Source: a virus. Taken from it: a stretch of DNA of 21,889 nt. Where the stretch lies: IMG/VR virus record IMGVR_UViG_3300030109_001368, positions 15,149 through 37,037 of that record; one strand, given 5' to 3'. The notes under the pieces were generated by a model. The model saw only the letters and a list, made by a program, of their open reading frames with translations, was not told the DNA's origin and searched no databases. This document shows positions 1 through 7,475 of the stretch, piece after piece; position 1 is the first letter of the stretch; each line of letters opens with the position of its first letter. A program made the position numbers and the translations under genes.

Positions 1-2
1 CT

Positions 3-3000
3 ATTTATATAGATTGGGATGATGGTGACTCTAACAAAAAGAGTGAAGCTAATTTCCAATGGGTACAATTTGATACTCCAATAAGCTCTACTGTGGTAGA
101 ACACACTTACACCCGAACAGGCACATTTAAGCCTGTTATACAGACAGTTAACTCGCAAGGTATATTTTCTAAGTACTTTGCTAATGAATCAAGTAACAGC
201 GATATAGCGCCATTTGAGCAATCAACACGTATAGGTAGCATGGGTGTCTCTGATAAAGATGCCACCAGCGTAATTAACTTAGAGAATAAGCAAGTGCTCA
301 GTGGTATAGATAATAGTTACTTTGATAAGTATGGCGCTATGGATATTTATCTTAGTGTCGCTCCTACACTTTCTCAAACAGATGTTCCAAGTATCGCTCC
401 AATGATAGATGTGGAAATGGAGGTAGTATATGGGTTAGTATCTGGTAGTGAAGGTTCTAGCGCTGGTGGTTCACAGGCTTTGATTACTAAAAGTTTTACA
501 GGGTCTACTACATTAGACGCTGGTTCTGGTGTAGAAAAGATTAATGATGCATCTTATAAAGTTAGAAGAATAACTAAAGTAAAGTGGGTCAATAGTAAAA
601 GTGATGTTGATACATATACACAGGTAGATAATTATAATAAGGTTAAATTATTCATAGTTACATCAGGTGCAACGTTAGCCGCAGGAGGTGGTAACTTAGT
701 ACCATATTACCCAGTTACATATCTTAGTGATGGGTCACCAGTAAAGATAGCAGATGATTCTAGACGTAATGTTAATTTTGATATGGCACAGAGTAGAACT
801 GCTGCATCTAATACTTCTTTGACTAATTATAGATATGATAATGGAAAGAACTGGTTTAACCCACAAGATGTGTGGGCCAGTGACTCAAGTAAACTCACTG
901 CAGTTTCTGGTACATCTGCTGGTTCTTATAATGTTTCTTATACTTACAGCCCAAGACCTGATGGTCTTATGCAAAAGGGTGGTAACACTGATTCTGGTTC
1001 TGATTATGTTTTAGCATTTGGTGCAGGCAGTAACTACAAATGGGTAACTGCTGCTACACAAGAACCAAGACAGGACCAATTTATATTAGATGACTTTAAT
1101 AGATTTGTTCCACAAGGTCACCTTCTCCGAACATGGGTTAGTGGTAATGGTGGAAAGGGTAGTACAATAGATACTTATAAAGGTATATTTAGAATATCAC
1201 CTGCTCTCAATTGGGACAACCTTGCCGACCAAAAAACAGTAGGTGGTGTGTCTCAGTCCATATGTAGAAATTACGAAGATACAGGGGCTGCAACACCAGA
1301 CTATACTGTAGATACAACTGTCTCAGCCTACAATAATACTGCTGGAAACAGCGGTGAAGTAGATTTAGATGCAGTTAATACTTTAGATTATGAAGATAGA
1401 GAAGGTAATGATAGAACTGCATATGAATATGTATTATTAATTGGAGATAAAAAACATAATAAGGTTTTTGTTCAAGCTTCTCCTTACGCTAAAGACTTAA
1501 TGTCCAATGTATCTGGTGGTACAAACCAAACTGAGATAGCAGGTTTATATTATTTACATGCTGAGAATAACAAGAATCCACTAGCAAACATATATTGGAA
1601 ACCATTGAAGTTCACAGACAATACTAAATCTACTGTAGAATATAGAGATACAAGTGGAGACACATATATAACTACTGGTGCATCATTTAGTAAATCTGGA
1701 TTTGTAGAATTTGATGAGCCATTAGATTGGTCTGCTGTATCTATGTATGATTTAATGGGTAAGAATTCTGATTATGCTGGTTGGGGTAACGCTGAAGGTA
1801 GTGCAGTGTCTGCAACACCTACTGCTAATAACTTCGAATTTAAGATTACAGCAACATGTAGTGCTACTGGTACATCTACACAAGGTAAGACAGCTACCTT
1901 TGTAAGAACTGCTGATACATGGCCTACTGCTTTGTCAGGTAATACAGATGGTATAGGTGCATATAAATACTTAGCTGTATTGCATTCAGGTAATATGGTA
2001 GGACCTACAGCTAATGCTGGTGCTGCTTTCTGGGTAGCTGATGGTTTTGATGATGGTTATGATGGAACTAATACTTTTACATTACAGGTAGGTGATAAAT
2101 TATTCTGGGGTGGAGGTAACCCTGCAGTCTATGGAAAGTTTATAACTACATCAGAAACCTATGTATTTACATTTAGAAGAATTAATTGGTATGATGTTAT
2201 AGATGGTGCAAGTAAAGTGTGGAGTAATAACCCCACTGGTGCTGCTGCGGATGCATTTATATTAAATCCTGTTGATTCTAAAGATGGTGGTACATGGTTA
2301 AATTATTTCTCATTTATATCTGGTTCTGCTGCAGGTAGTGCTATGAATAGTAAATGGGGTAATAATGATTATTATGTTTTAAAAATGGTACTCAAAGGTA
2401 ATAAATATCAAAGTGGTTCAACGCAATCATCCCCTGCTACAGGTAGTGGTGCTGGTGTAATGGGTCCAGAGGTATGGAATATATTACCATATGATAATTC
2501 TTTTTCACAATATGTAGAAGAAGTAGATGACCATGCATATTCTTTAATATCTCTACCAATAACTAGTGATATATCTGTAGGAAGAAAGGGTAACTATTAT
2601 CAAGCAATAACAAGGAAGGGTAGAGTATATTTAGCTAAGACTGGTGTGAATATAGAAACAATATCATTTAGTAGTGTAGCTTTAGGAGATGAGAGTAACT
2701 CTATAAGTTCTCAGTTCGATGAACACGGTCCGGGTACCTTATATGGTTATTTACGTAAAGTTAGAAATTTACAAAGTGAAGGTGCTAGAGTGTATTGGGA
2801 TGAAAGACAAAAGGATGGTACGTATGTACGTTTCTGGGGTGTTATAACTGATGTTACAGATACCAGAGGTGCAAGTGGACCTCGCTCCGTTGTCAATTAT
2901 ACTTTTAATATGACTGTAGAAGAGATAGCACTATATGATGGTAATGGATTAATGATATCTGATATATATCCTTTAGGAGGCATAGAGGATGTTAGAACTT

Positions 3001-3008
3001 ACTCCTAA
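3..3008 (+). CDS. Large tail protein with PKD domain (5' end cut by window edge)
   Basis: The reading frame is open from the first bases to TAA at 3006-3008 (1001 codons seen), so the start lies outside the window; the GTG at 93 is an internal valine. The first ~45 residues form the end of a PKD-type beta-sandwich: WDDGD at residues 5-9 and HTY at 34-36, followed by G-T-F, the usual PKD signature. PKD domains in tailed viruses sit on tail or adhesion proteins. The middle is long, Gly/Ser/Thr/Asn-rich, with almost no cysteine and many aromatic beta-like segments, as in extracellular virion proteins. The last ~100 residues are more compact. The gene runs into the tail hub with a 20-base overlap. 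I infer a distal tail or baseplate/adhesion role; the central region resembles no family I can name. Confidence 0.6.
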   Translation: MYIDWDDGDSNKKSEANFQWVQFDTPISSTVVEHTYTRTGTFKPVIQTVNSQGIFSKYFANESSNSDIAPFEQSTRIGSMGVSDKDATSVINLENKQVLSGIDNSYFDKYGAMDIYLSVAPTLSQTDVPSIAPMIDVEMEVVYGLVSGSEGSSAGGSQALITKSFTGSTTLDAGSGVEKINDASYKVRRITKVKWVNSKSDVDTYTQVDNYNKVKLFIVTSGATLAAGGGNLVPYYPVTYLSDGSPVKIADDSRRNVNFDMAQSRTAASNTSLTNYRYDNGKNWFNPQDVWASDSSKLTAVSGTSAGSYNVSYTYSPRPDGLMQKGGNTDSGSDYVLAFGAGSNYKWVTAATQEPRQDQFILDDFNRFVPQGHLLRTWVSGNGGKGSTIDTYKGIFRISPALNWDNLADQKTVGGVSQSICRNYEDTGAATPDYTVDTTVSAYNNTAGNSGEVDLDAVNTLDYEDREGNDRTAYEYVLLIGDKKHNKVFVQASPYAKDLMSNVSGGTNQTEIAGLYYLHAENNKNPLANIYWKPLKFTDNTKSTVEYRDTSGDTYITTGASFSKSGFVEFDEPLDWSAVSMYDLMGKNSDYAGWGNAEGSAVSATPTANNFEFKITATCSATGTSTQGKTATFVRTADTWPTALSGNTDGIGAYKYLAVLHSGNMVGPTANAGAAFWVADGFDDGYDGTNTFTLQVGDKLFWGGGNPAVYGKFITTSETYVFTFRRINWYDVIDGASKVWSNNPTGAAADAFILNPVDSKDGGTWLNYFSFISGSAAGSAMNSKWGNNDYYVLKMVLKGNKYQSGSTQSSPATGSGAGVMGPEVWNILPYDNSFSQYVEEVDDHAYSLISLPITSDISVGRKGNYYQAITRKGRVYLAKTGVNIETISFSSVALGDESNSISSQFDEHGPGTLYGYLRKVRNLQSEGARVYWDERQKDGTYVRFWGVITDVTDTRGASGPRSVVNYTFNMTVEEIALYDGNGLMISDIYPLGGIEDVRTYS
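2975..2980 (+). promoter_or_regulatory. Shine-Dalgarno AGGAGG of the tail hub gene
   Basis: A full AGGAGG lies 8 bases before the ATG at 2989, inside the coding end of the upstream tail gene. It fixes the start of the hub protein within the overlap. Confidence 0.75.
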
Positions 3009-4041
3009 GATTTTTATTGATGGTATTGAAATTGATTTTATAAATGCTGGATTGTCTCAACAAGGTAGTCTTAAAGCAGGACAATTAGATTTTACAATTC
3101 CTACATCTACTGGAGTAGGTCTTAATTTTTGGAATAAAGAAGTAACTATGTATATGGATTCTAGTGATGGTATACCATTGTTTAGAGGTTGGATAAAAAG
3201 AGTTAAAGAAAATTATAATGATATACAAATACATGCAGAAGATGCTATTGGTTACTTAATTAAAGGTGGTGAAAAAGAAAATGCTAAGATTGCTTTGGAT
3301 GATAGAAGTAATTTAGATGGTCTTACTGTGGGTGCTGCTATTATAAAAGCTATAGAGTTAGCTAAGTTAGATGATAAACTTAAAACAGATTACATAGGAG
3401 ATACAAGTCCTATACTATCTACATCTACAAACCCACTAAGAGGTACATTATCAGTAATGGAAATAATAACTACACTTCTTTCTCAAGCAGTTAATACAGG
3501 CACTACAGACTTACCTAGACCTAACATAGCCAAACTTGTAGATGATGGCACTAATTCTCAGTTCGTAATAGAATTAGAAGCAGACGTAGATAACTCTACC
3601 ATATCACATATATATACTGAATGGGATAACATATTAAATCTAAACATAATAAATAGAAAAATACCCACAGTAATAATAGTTAATGGTAATGGTGTCAAAG
3701 GAACATTTACACATGACAGTGCTATAACTGCACTGGATAGAACTTATCTAGAAGTAACTAATAATGATTTACTATCTCCAGCAGAGTGTAAAGACTTTGC
3801 ACAAAAAATATTTAAAGCTAATCTCAAAGTACAATATGAATATACGTTTGATACGTTCGAAGGTATATACTTAACTGAGAACAGCGTCATTAGAATATTA
3901 ACTGGTGAAGATGAATACGATGGAAACTATAGAGTACTTGGTAAAAATGTATCATTCACCCCATCTAGTTATAGTATGAGTGTGTTAATCAATAGAAAAC
4001 CACCAACCTTAGCTGAGTATATTAGTACTAGAGATAATTAA
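2989..4041 (+). CDS. Tail hub / baseplate protein (gp27/gpD-like)
   Basis: 350 residues. The N-terminal half reads like the tail-hub fold of contractile and siphovirus tails: 'FIDGIEID' at the start, then a beta segment 'GQLDFTIP', then 'FWNKEVTMYMD' and 'LFRGWIKRVKE', matching the hub pattern in which a field or measure is set up and then 'F.G.I' follows, and 'HAEDAIGYL' near residue 83. Such proteins form the ring joining the tail tube to the spike or baseplate. The ATG at 2989 is preceded by a strong AGGAGG at 2975-2980 and overlaps the previous gene by 20 bases, so the two are co-translated. It is the last gene on this strand. The tail role is well supported by pattern and position; the exact family is inferred. 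Confidence 0.6.
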   Translation: MLELTPKIFIDGIEIDFINAGLSQQGSLKAGQLDFTIPTSTGVGLNFWNKEVTMYMDSSDGIPLFRGWIKRVKENYNDIQIHAEDAIGYLIKGGEKENAKIALDDRSNLDGLTVGAAIIKAIELAKLDDKLKTDYIGDTSPILSTSTNPLRGTLSVMEIITTLLSQAVNTGTTDLPRPNIAKLVDDGTNSQFVIELEADVDNSTISHIYTEWDNILNLNIINRKIPTVIIVNGNGVKGTFTHDSAITALDRTYLEVTNNDLLSPAECKDFAQKIFKANLKVQYEYTFDTFEGIYLTENSVIRILTGEDEYDGNYRVLGKNVSFTPSSYSMSVLINRKPPTLAEYISTRDN

Positions 4042-4292
4042 TCTCTTGGGTTTCCTATAACTCCATCGTTTCTAGCTTTAGTAGGGGCGTAATCACCAGC
4101 GTTTGCTCCACCACCAGATACTTCTGAACCACCGGGATTCATTGTTCTAGCTGAGACTGTGCCTGCTGGTTGCATACCTTCAAACTCTCCGCCACCTAAT
4201 TTAACTACAGAATCGATTCTACCTTCGGAGTTGAGTCCTGCGTCACGGCCCATCTTGCGTCCGTATCCTGTTATATCTTTTTCGAATTCCAT
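4038..4292 (-). CDS. Small glycine-rich protein of unknown function
   Basis: 84 residues, unrecognised. The first third is charged (EFEKDI, GRKMGRD), the rest rich in Gly, Ala, Asn and Ser with no clear hydrophobic core, signal peptide or membrane segment, so it may be partly disordered. It starts 2 bases after the RNR stop codon and is the last gene of that transcript. Its TAA stop (4038-4040) overlaps the TAA of the tail hub gene on the other strand within one TTAA. The codon pattern and clean frame on this strand support coding; the opposite-strand frame here is a shadow. Confidence 0.6.
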   Translation of the reverse strand: MEFEKDITGYGRKMGRDAGLNSEGRIDSVVKLGGGEFEGMQPAGTVSARTMNPGGSEVSGGGANAGDYAPTKARNDGVIGNPRD

Positions 4293-4294
4293 GT

Positions 4295-6160
4295 TTAGAT
4301 TTCACACTTATCCCCAACACAAGCGAACTCACTCTTACCTTGAGTGTTGTCCTCTAACTCGTATTTGGAGAGTTGTGTATAATCAATTACGGGTAGTTTC
4401 TTTATAAGCCTTTCGTAGGTTCTAGCGTCTATTTCTTCATATGGGGCCAATTCATACTTACCCCCATCATATGGTAAGAAAGACACACCATTGATTATTT
4501 CCCAGTTTTTATACACCCAGTTACCTACTTCAAACCATTCATCATCTCTAACATATACAGTCATACTAGCATTATGTTCACACCAGTTATGTTGTAAGTT
4601 TTTATAATGACTTAGTTGTTCTAAAGCAGTAACATCTTTACGGGTAATACAACCGTCTGGAGATTTGACAGGGAATTCTAATACCCATGTGGTGGCATTA
4701 CTTTTGTCTTGTCCGTTCTCTGGGAAGCAAGGAATCCCTGCATCTCTCATCATCATAAACAGTGGGTCACGGGCTGCAATTCGGTAACGACGTATGTAGT
4801 ATTGAGAGTATCGTGGATGTACTCCTGATGCTGAGTCTACAAGTTGTGAAACAGTTCCTGATGGCTTGACACAAGTAGTCGCAACTGGTACATTAACGTC
4901 TAAAACCTTAGCTGCTTTACGAGAAATGCGTATAACACGGCTTTTAAGCGCCTTTAAGGCCTCCGATGTTAAAACCGAAGGGTTATCCATTTGACCAGTC
5001 AAACTGACTCCTAGCAGCCTTTCTACGTCACAGTTCTTTTTCCACTCTTTTCTAAGATATGGGAACTCAGTGAAGGTTGATTGTATCACACCTAGCCATG
5101 TTGCTGTCTCAACTTTGTCCAGCAAAGTATCTAAGTCATCATCTGCTCTAACTACTACTTCCGAAAGGTTACAGAATTCCATATCCCGCAACATTATTTC
5201 TCCACAGGGATTGGTTCCCTGAATAAGAGGAGCGTAACGTCTCGATGGAGCCTTGCTCTGTGCAGCACTAAGATTAAATATACCTCTTTCTCCAGTGCCT
5301 GATAGAGCTAATGACGCCCATTCTTTCAAAAATTGTGCTGCGGAAGGCTTCTCCCTAAATATCGCACTATTGTTTGCCATAGCACGTTTTATAGGGAAAG
5401 GCCATTCCTTAGCGTGACGCATGTCTTTGTCATCAAGGTCACTCAATGAGATTTGTGAGCTGCGTCTAACTCCACCCACTACTACAATCTCTGCAATTTG
5501 ATTACATATATCGTGAGCTTCGAGTGTTGTGAGCTTTCGACCTTGTGCGTTGTGCATTGTTTCACGAATGAAATCATGCAGCTTGACTAATGGTGCTGGT
5601 CCTGAAGCACGTCCACCCATAGTCATGAGTCTAGCACCCTCAAGTCTTATAGCACTATAATCAAAATAAATGTTCTGACCTTTGTATAAACTACCCATTA
5701 GAGTTTTTACAGAGTCAGCCCAACCTGCTTTGGAATCTTCTATTAATATCTTAGCAAGTCCTTGACCAGATTTAATTTCTGGTATGGAAGGTAACTTATC
5801 TACCTCTTCTGCCTCAACTGAGAAACCAAACCCAGTTCCACACATAAGAACATACAGACATTCAGCAAAAGCATCGATACTATTTATCTTAGCGAAGGAA
5901 CAGTTATATATTGAAGTGTTATCTGCCTCTGCTGCTGGACCTGCTGCCCATAAAAATCTCATAGAAGGCATGACTGCAAACTCTGTCATATACTTTCTAA
6001 TCTTATTTACAGTCTTCTCAGGTATATCTGGTCTTTGTGTAATTATAAAGTTAATAAATCTTTCTATTGTTTCCGGCCAGTCTTCTCTTCTAGCCTCTTC
6101 TTCTAACCAACGTGAATACGTTCTTTTATATATAAATTCTGCTACTTCGTTCTTAAACAT
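4295..6160 (-). CDS. Adenosylcobalamin-dependent (class II) ribonucleoside-triphosphate reductase
   Basis: 621 residues. The protein matches the monomeric class II RNR family typified by the Lactobacillus leichmannii enzyme, which makes deoxynucleotides using a thiyl radical generated from adenosylcobalamin. Visible marks: C87 (NCSFA) and C330 (EFCNL) as the active-site redox pair, NPCGE at 317-321 with C319 as the radical cysteine and E321, the 11-residue spacing C319-C330 of the family, the PSGT-type phosphate loop at 433-436, and a C-terminal C614-x4-C619 pair that re-reduces the active site. At 621 residues it is shorter than the ~740-residue bacterial enzyme. It starts at ATG 6158-6160 with GGAGTGG upstream and its own promoter (P4). 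It supplies dNTPs for viral DNA synthesis and implies the host makes or imports cobalamin. Confidence 0.93.
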   Translation of the reverse strand: MFKNEVAEFIYKRTYSRWLEEEARREDWPETIERFINFIITQRPDIPEKTVNKIRKYMTEFAVMPSMRFLWAAGPAAEADNTSIYNCSFAKINSIDAFAECLYVLMCGTGFGFSVEAEEVDKLPSIPEIKSGQGLAKILIEDSKAGWADSVKTLMGSLYKGQNIYFDYSAIRLEGARLMTMGGRASGPAPLVKLHDFIRETMHNAQGRKLTTLEAHDICNQIAEIVVVGGVRRSSQISLSDLDDKDMRHAKEWPFPIKRAMANNSAIFREKPSAAQFLKEWASLALSGTGERGIFNLSAAQSKAPSRRYAPLIQGTNPCGEIMLRDMEFCNLSEVVVRADDDLDTLLDKVETATWLGVIQSTFTEFPYLRKEWKKNCDVERLLGVSLTGQMDNPSVLTSEALKALKSRVIRISRKAAKVLDVNVPVATTCVKPSGTVSQLVDSASGVHPRYSQYYIRRYRIAARDPLFMMMRDAGIPCFPENGQDKSNATTWVLEFPVKSPDGCITRKDVTALEQLSHYKNLQHNWCEHNASMTVYVRDDEWFEVGNWVYKNWEIINGVSFLPYDGGKYELAPYEEIDARTYERLIKKLPVIDYTQLSKYELEDNTQGKSEFACVGDKCEI

Positions 6161-6201
6161 TTTACCACTCCAATTGCGGTTTCATTTTATAGTTTATGCT
6201 A

Positions 6202-6217
6202 CTATATAAGCTTTTTT
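6202..6217 (-). promoter_or_regulatory. Promoter P4 (archaeal BRE/TATA) for RNR
   Basis: On the - strand this reads AAAAAAGCTTATATAG: an A-rich BRE followed by a TATA box (6209-6202). Its centre is ~45 bases from the RNR ATG, predicting transcription start near 6179 and a leader of about 19 bases. It resembles P1-P3 elsewhere in the window, with one T fewer. Confidence 0.7.
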
Positions 6218-6225
6218 CTAATTTT

Positions 6226-6231
6226 AAAAAA
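6226..6231 (-). terminator. Oligo-T terminator candidate upstream of P4
   Basis: The + strand has six A's here, so a - strand transcript would carry U6. Archaeal termination typically uses T-runs. It lies after the last small gene of the preceding operon (stop at 6320) and just before P4, the expected place. Confidence 0.4.
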
Positions 6232-6265
6232 TACTATTTAAAGTCTGTTAAGACGCGCCGTGCGC

Positions 6266-6293
6266 AAGTGCAATTCTTTTTAGAATCACACTT
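6266..6293. other. Imperfect inverted repeat in the gap before RNR
   Basis: AAGTG (6266-6270) pairs with CACTT (6289-6293), and ATTCT (6273-6277) pairs with AGAAT (6282-6286), with a 2x2 mismatch between and a 4-base loop. It sits in the 159-base gap 6161-6319, next to a GC-rich patch (GCGCCGTGCGC) unusual for this AT-rich DNA. It could be an RNA hairpin at the 3' end of the upstream transcript, or a protein-binding site. Confidence 0.45.
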
Positions 6294-6319
6294 ACAACGA
6301 CTTAGTGTAGTTAATAGAC

Positions 6320-6493
6320 TCACACTTTTATAAAGACGCCATCCTCGAAATATCCGTGGACACCATCTTTAACATATATATCCTTACCAAAATGGTCAGG
6401 ATGCTTAGAAGGACCTTCTAACCCATCCCATGGATTAGCTACTACTTCTTTTTTAGGCTCAGCCTTTTTTGTTGCTTTTGTTTTCTTAGCCAT
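6320..6493 (-). CDS. Small basic-start protein, 57 aa, unknown
   Basis: 57 codons from ATG (6491-6493) to TGA (6320-6322). The N-terminus is lysine-rich (MAKKTKATKK), followed by a compact part with NPWDG and a YVKDG...YFEDG double motif that looks like a small beta hairpin. It starts two bases after the stop of the 50-aa gene upstream, and both begin MAKK. No family recognised; its place among small proteins after the primase suggests an accessory virion or DNA-associated role, but that is a guess. Confidence 0.55.
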   Translation of the reverse strand: MAKKTKATKKAEPKKEVVANPWDGLEGPSKHPDHFGKDIYVKDGVHGYFEDGVFIKV

Positions 6494-6495
6494 GT

Positions 6496-6648
6496 TTACT
6501 CAATTTCCTTTTCTGTACCATCTGCTAAGACTTCTACTCTCTTACCATCTGCGTACTGTTTGTAAACTTTTTCATCAGCGACAGGTTCTTCTACCACTTC
6601 TTCGACTACTTCTTCAACAACAGCTTCTTTCTTATCTTTCTTAGCCAT
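6496..6648 (-). CDS. Small acidic/charged protein, 50 aa, unknown
   Basis: 50 codons. It begins MAKKDKKE, continues with a Val/Glu repeat (VVEEVVEEVVEE), and ends with QYADGKRVEVLADG, two short beta-hairpin-like xxDGxx units. Its ATG overlaps the TAA of the upstream 113-aa gene (TAATG at 6646-6650), which supports real, coupled translation. Function unknown. Confidence 0.55.
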   Translation of the reverse strand: MAKKDKKEAVVEEVVEEVVEEPVADEKVYKQYADGKRVEVLADGTEKEIE

Positions 6649-6989
6649 TATTCTTCCTCAATCTTTGCGAATTGTTCACCGATGATTGTACTCTTAACCA
6701 TCTCTGTCTCAGCCCACGGAACAATAGTTCCTGATAGACCGGTAATGGAATCAGTTACACCGTTCCATGCGTATCCTGCTATCGCGTTAGGGTCGTCCCC
6801 TTCCTTGATATCTGCGTTAGGGACAACAATATCCCAATATCCGGATAGTCCATTAGGACTGCAAACAGTTCTAAATCCTACACATACACCAGTTGGGTCT
6901 ACGTTAGGGTATACTTCGTAGCGTGCTACGTATACATCTGCCTGACATCCTGAGGCTCCGGAAACTTTTATAGTCAATATACTTGCCAT
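6648..6989 (-). CDS. 113-aa protein, unknown, probably beta-rich
   Basis: 113 residues beginning MASILTIKVSG, rich in Gly, Val and Thr with three cysteines (residues 15, 36, 43) and many alternating hydrophobic segments suggesting a beta-sandwich. No signal peptide or catalytic motif stands out. AGGTGA precedes its ATG by a few bases. Its neighbours are a coiled-coil protein and small lysine-rich proteins; a virion-associated role is possible but not shown by the sequence. Confidence 0.65.
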   Translation of the reverse strand: MASILTIKVSGASGCQADVYVARYEVYPNVDPTGVCVGFRTVCSPNGLSGYWDIVVPNADIKEGDDPNAIAGYAWNGVTDSITGLSGTIVPWAETEMVKSTIIGEQFAKIEEE

Positions 6990-7020
6990 AATATTTCACC
7001 TTTTTTTATCTTCGCCAATA

Positions 7021-7128
7021 TTACTTACGTTTATATTTGCGCTTCGTTGCTTTCTTTTTACCTTTAGATTTTACTTTCTTGGGAAGTTTGGCGCCTTTAG
7101 GCGTCTCCTTCTCCCATTTCTTCGCCAT
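7021..7128 (-). CDS. Very basic 35-aa peptide
   Basis: 36 codons including TAA. 18 of 35 residues are Lys or Arg; it begins MAKKWEKE, the same MAKK start as the genes at 6320 and 6496. It overlaps the acidic 3' end of the coiled-coil gene by 32 bases in another frame. Such a peptide could bind nucleic acid or the acidic tail of its neighbour. No family; support is the position, the gap it fills and the shared start. Confidence 0.45.
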   Translation of the reverse strand: MAKKWEKETPKGAKLPKKVKSKGKKKATKRKYKRK

Positions 7129-7465
7129 CTTCGGTTTGTTCTTGTACATCCAAGCTCTCTGTTTCTGACTCTTGAACGGCATTTTCTTGCTCCTTTTGTA
7201 GTTCAGCTAGGTAAGCTTGCCAGTCTGGGACTAACTCATTTTCTTCTATGAATTTGTTTACAATCTCTGCATTCTGTTGAATTGCTGATTGCATTTCCAT
7301 AGCTTGATTTTCTGTTTGTTGTAGTCTGTCACCCAACATTCTGGTTTGACCGACTAACCAATTCAGGTTGTCCATAGTCTGAGCTGGACCTTGACCTGCG
7401 TTAAAATCCTTTACCCATGCTTCTACTTCGTTCATACGTTTCTCTAGTCTTTTCAATGTTGCCAT
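7097..7465 (-). CDS. Coiled-coil protein with acidic tail, unknown
   Basis: 122 residues. Residues ~1-85 are helical with heptad-like spacing of Leu, Met and Val (LKRLEKRMNEVEAWV, then LGDRLQQTENQAMEMQ), predicting a coiled coil; residues ~90-122 are strongly acidic (many Glu/Asp, ending GEEMGEGDA). GGAG lies 8 bases before the ATG. A coiled coil plus acidic tail is seen in scaffolding or assembly proteins, but no specific match is visible. A weak TATA-like site lies about 75 bases upstream, inside the primase gene. Confidence 0.65.
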   Translation of the reverse strand: MATLKRLEKRMNEVEAWVKDFNAGQGPAQTMDNLNWLVGQTRMLGDRLQQTENQAMEMQSAIQQNAEIVNKFIEENELVPDWQAYLAELQKEQENAVQESETESLDVQEQTEDGEEMGEGDA

Positions 7466-7475
7466 TATTTATCTC

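Noticed and set aside
93-95. GTG as start of the large tail protein
   Set aside because: The frame is open to the window edge and the bases before it encode the first half of the PKD motif.
4159-4407. 82-codon + strand frame
   Set aside because: Shadow of the glycine-rich gene and the RNR end on the - strand; no ribosome site or family pattern.
5784-6209. 141-codon + strand frame
   Set aside because: Antisense shadow of the RNR N-terminal half.
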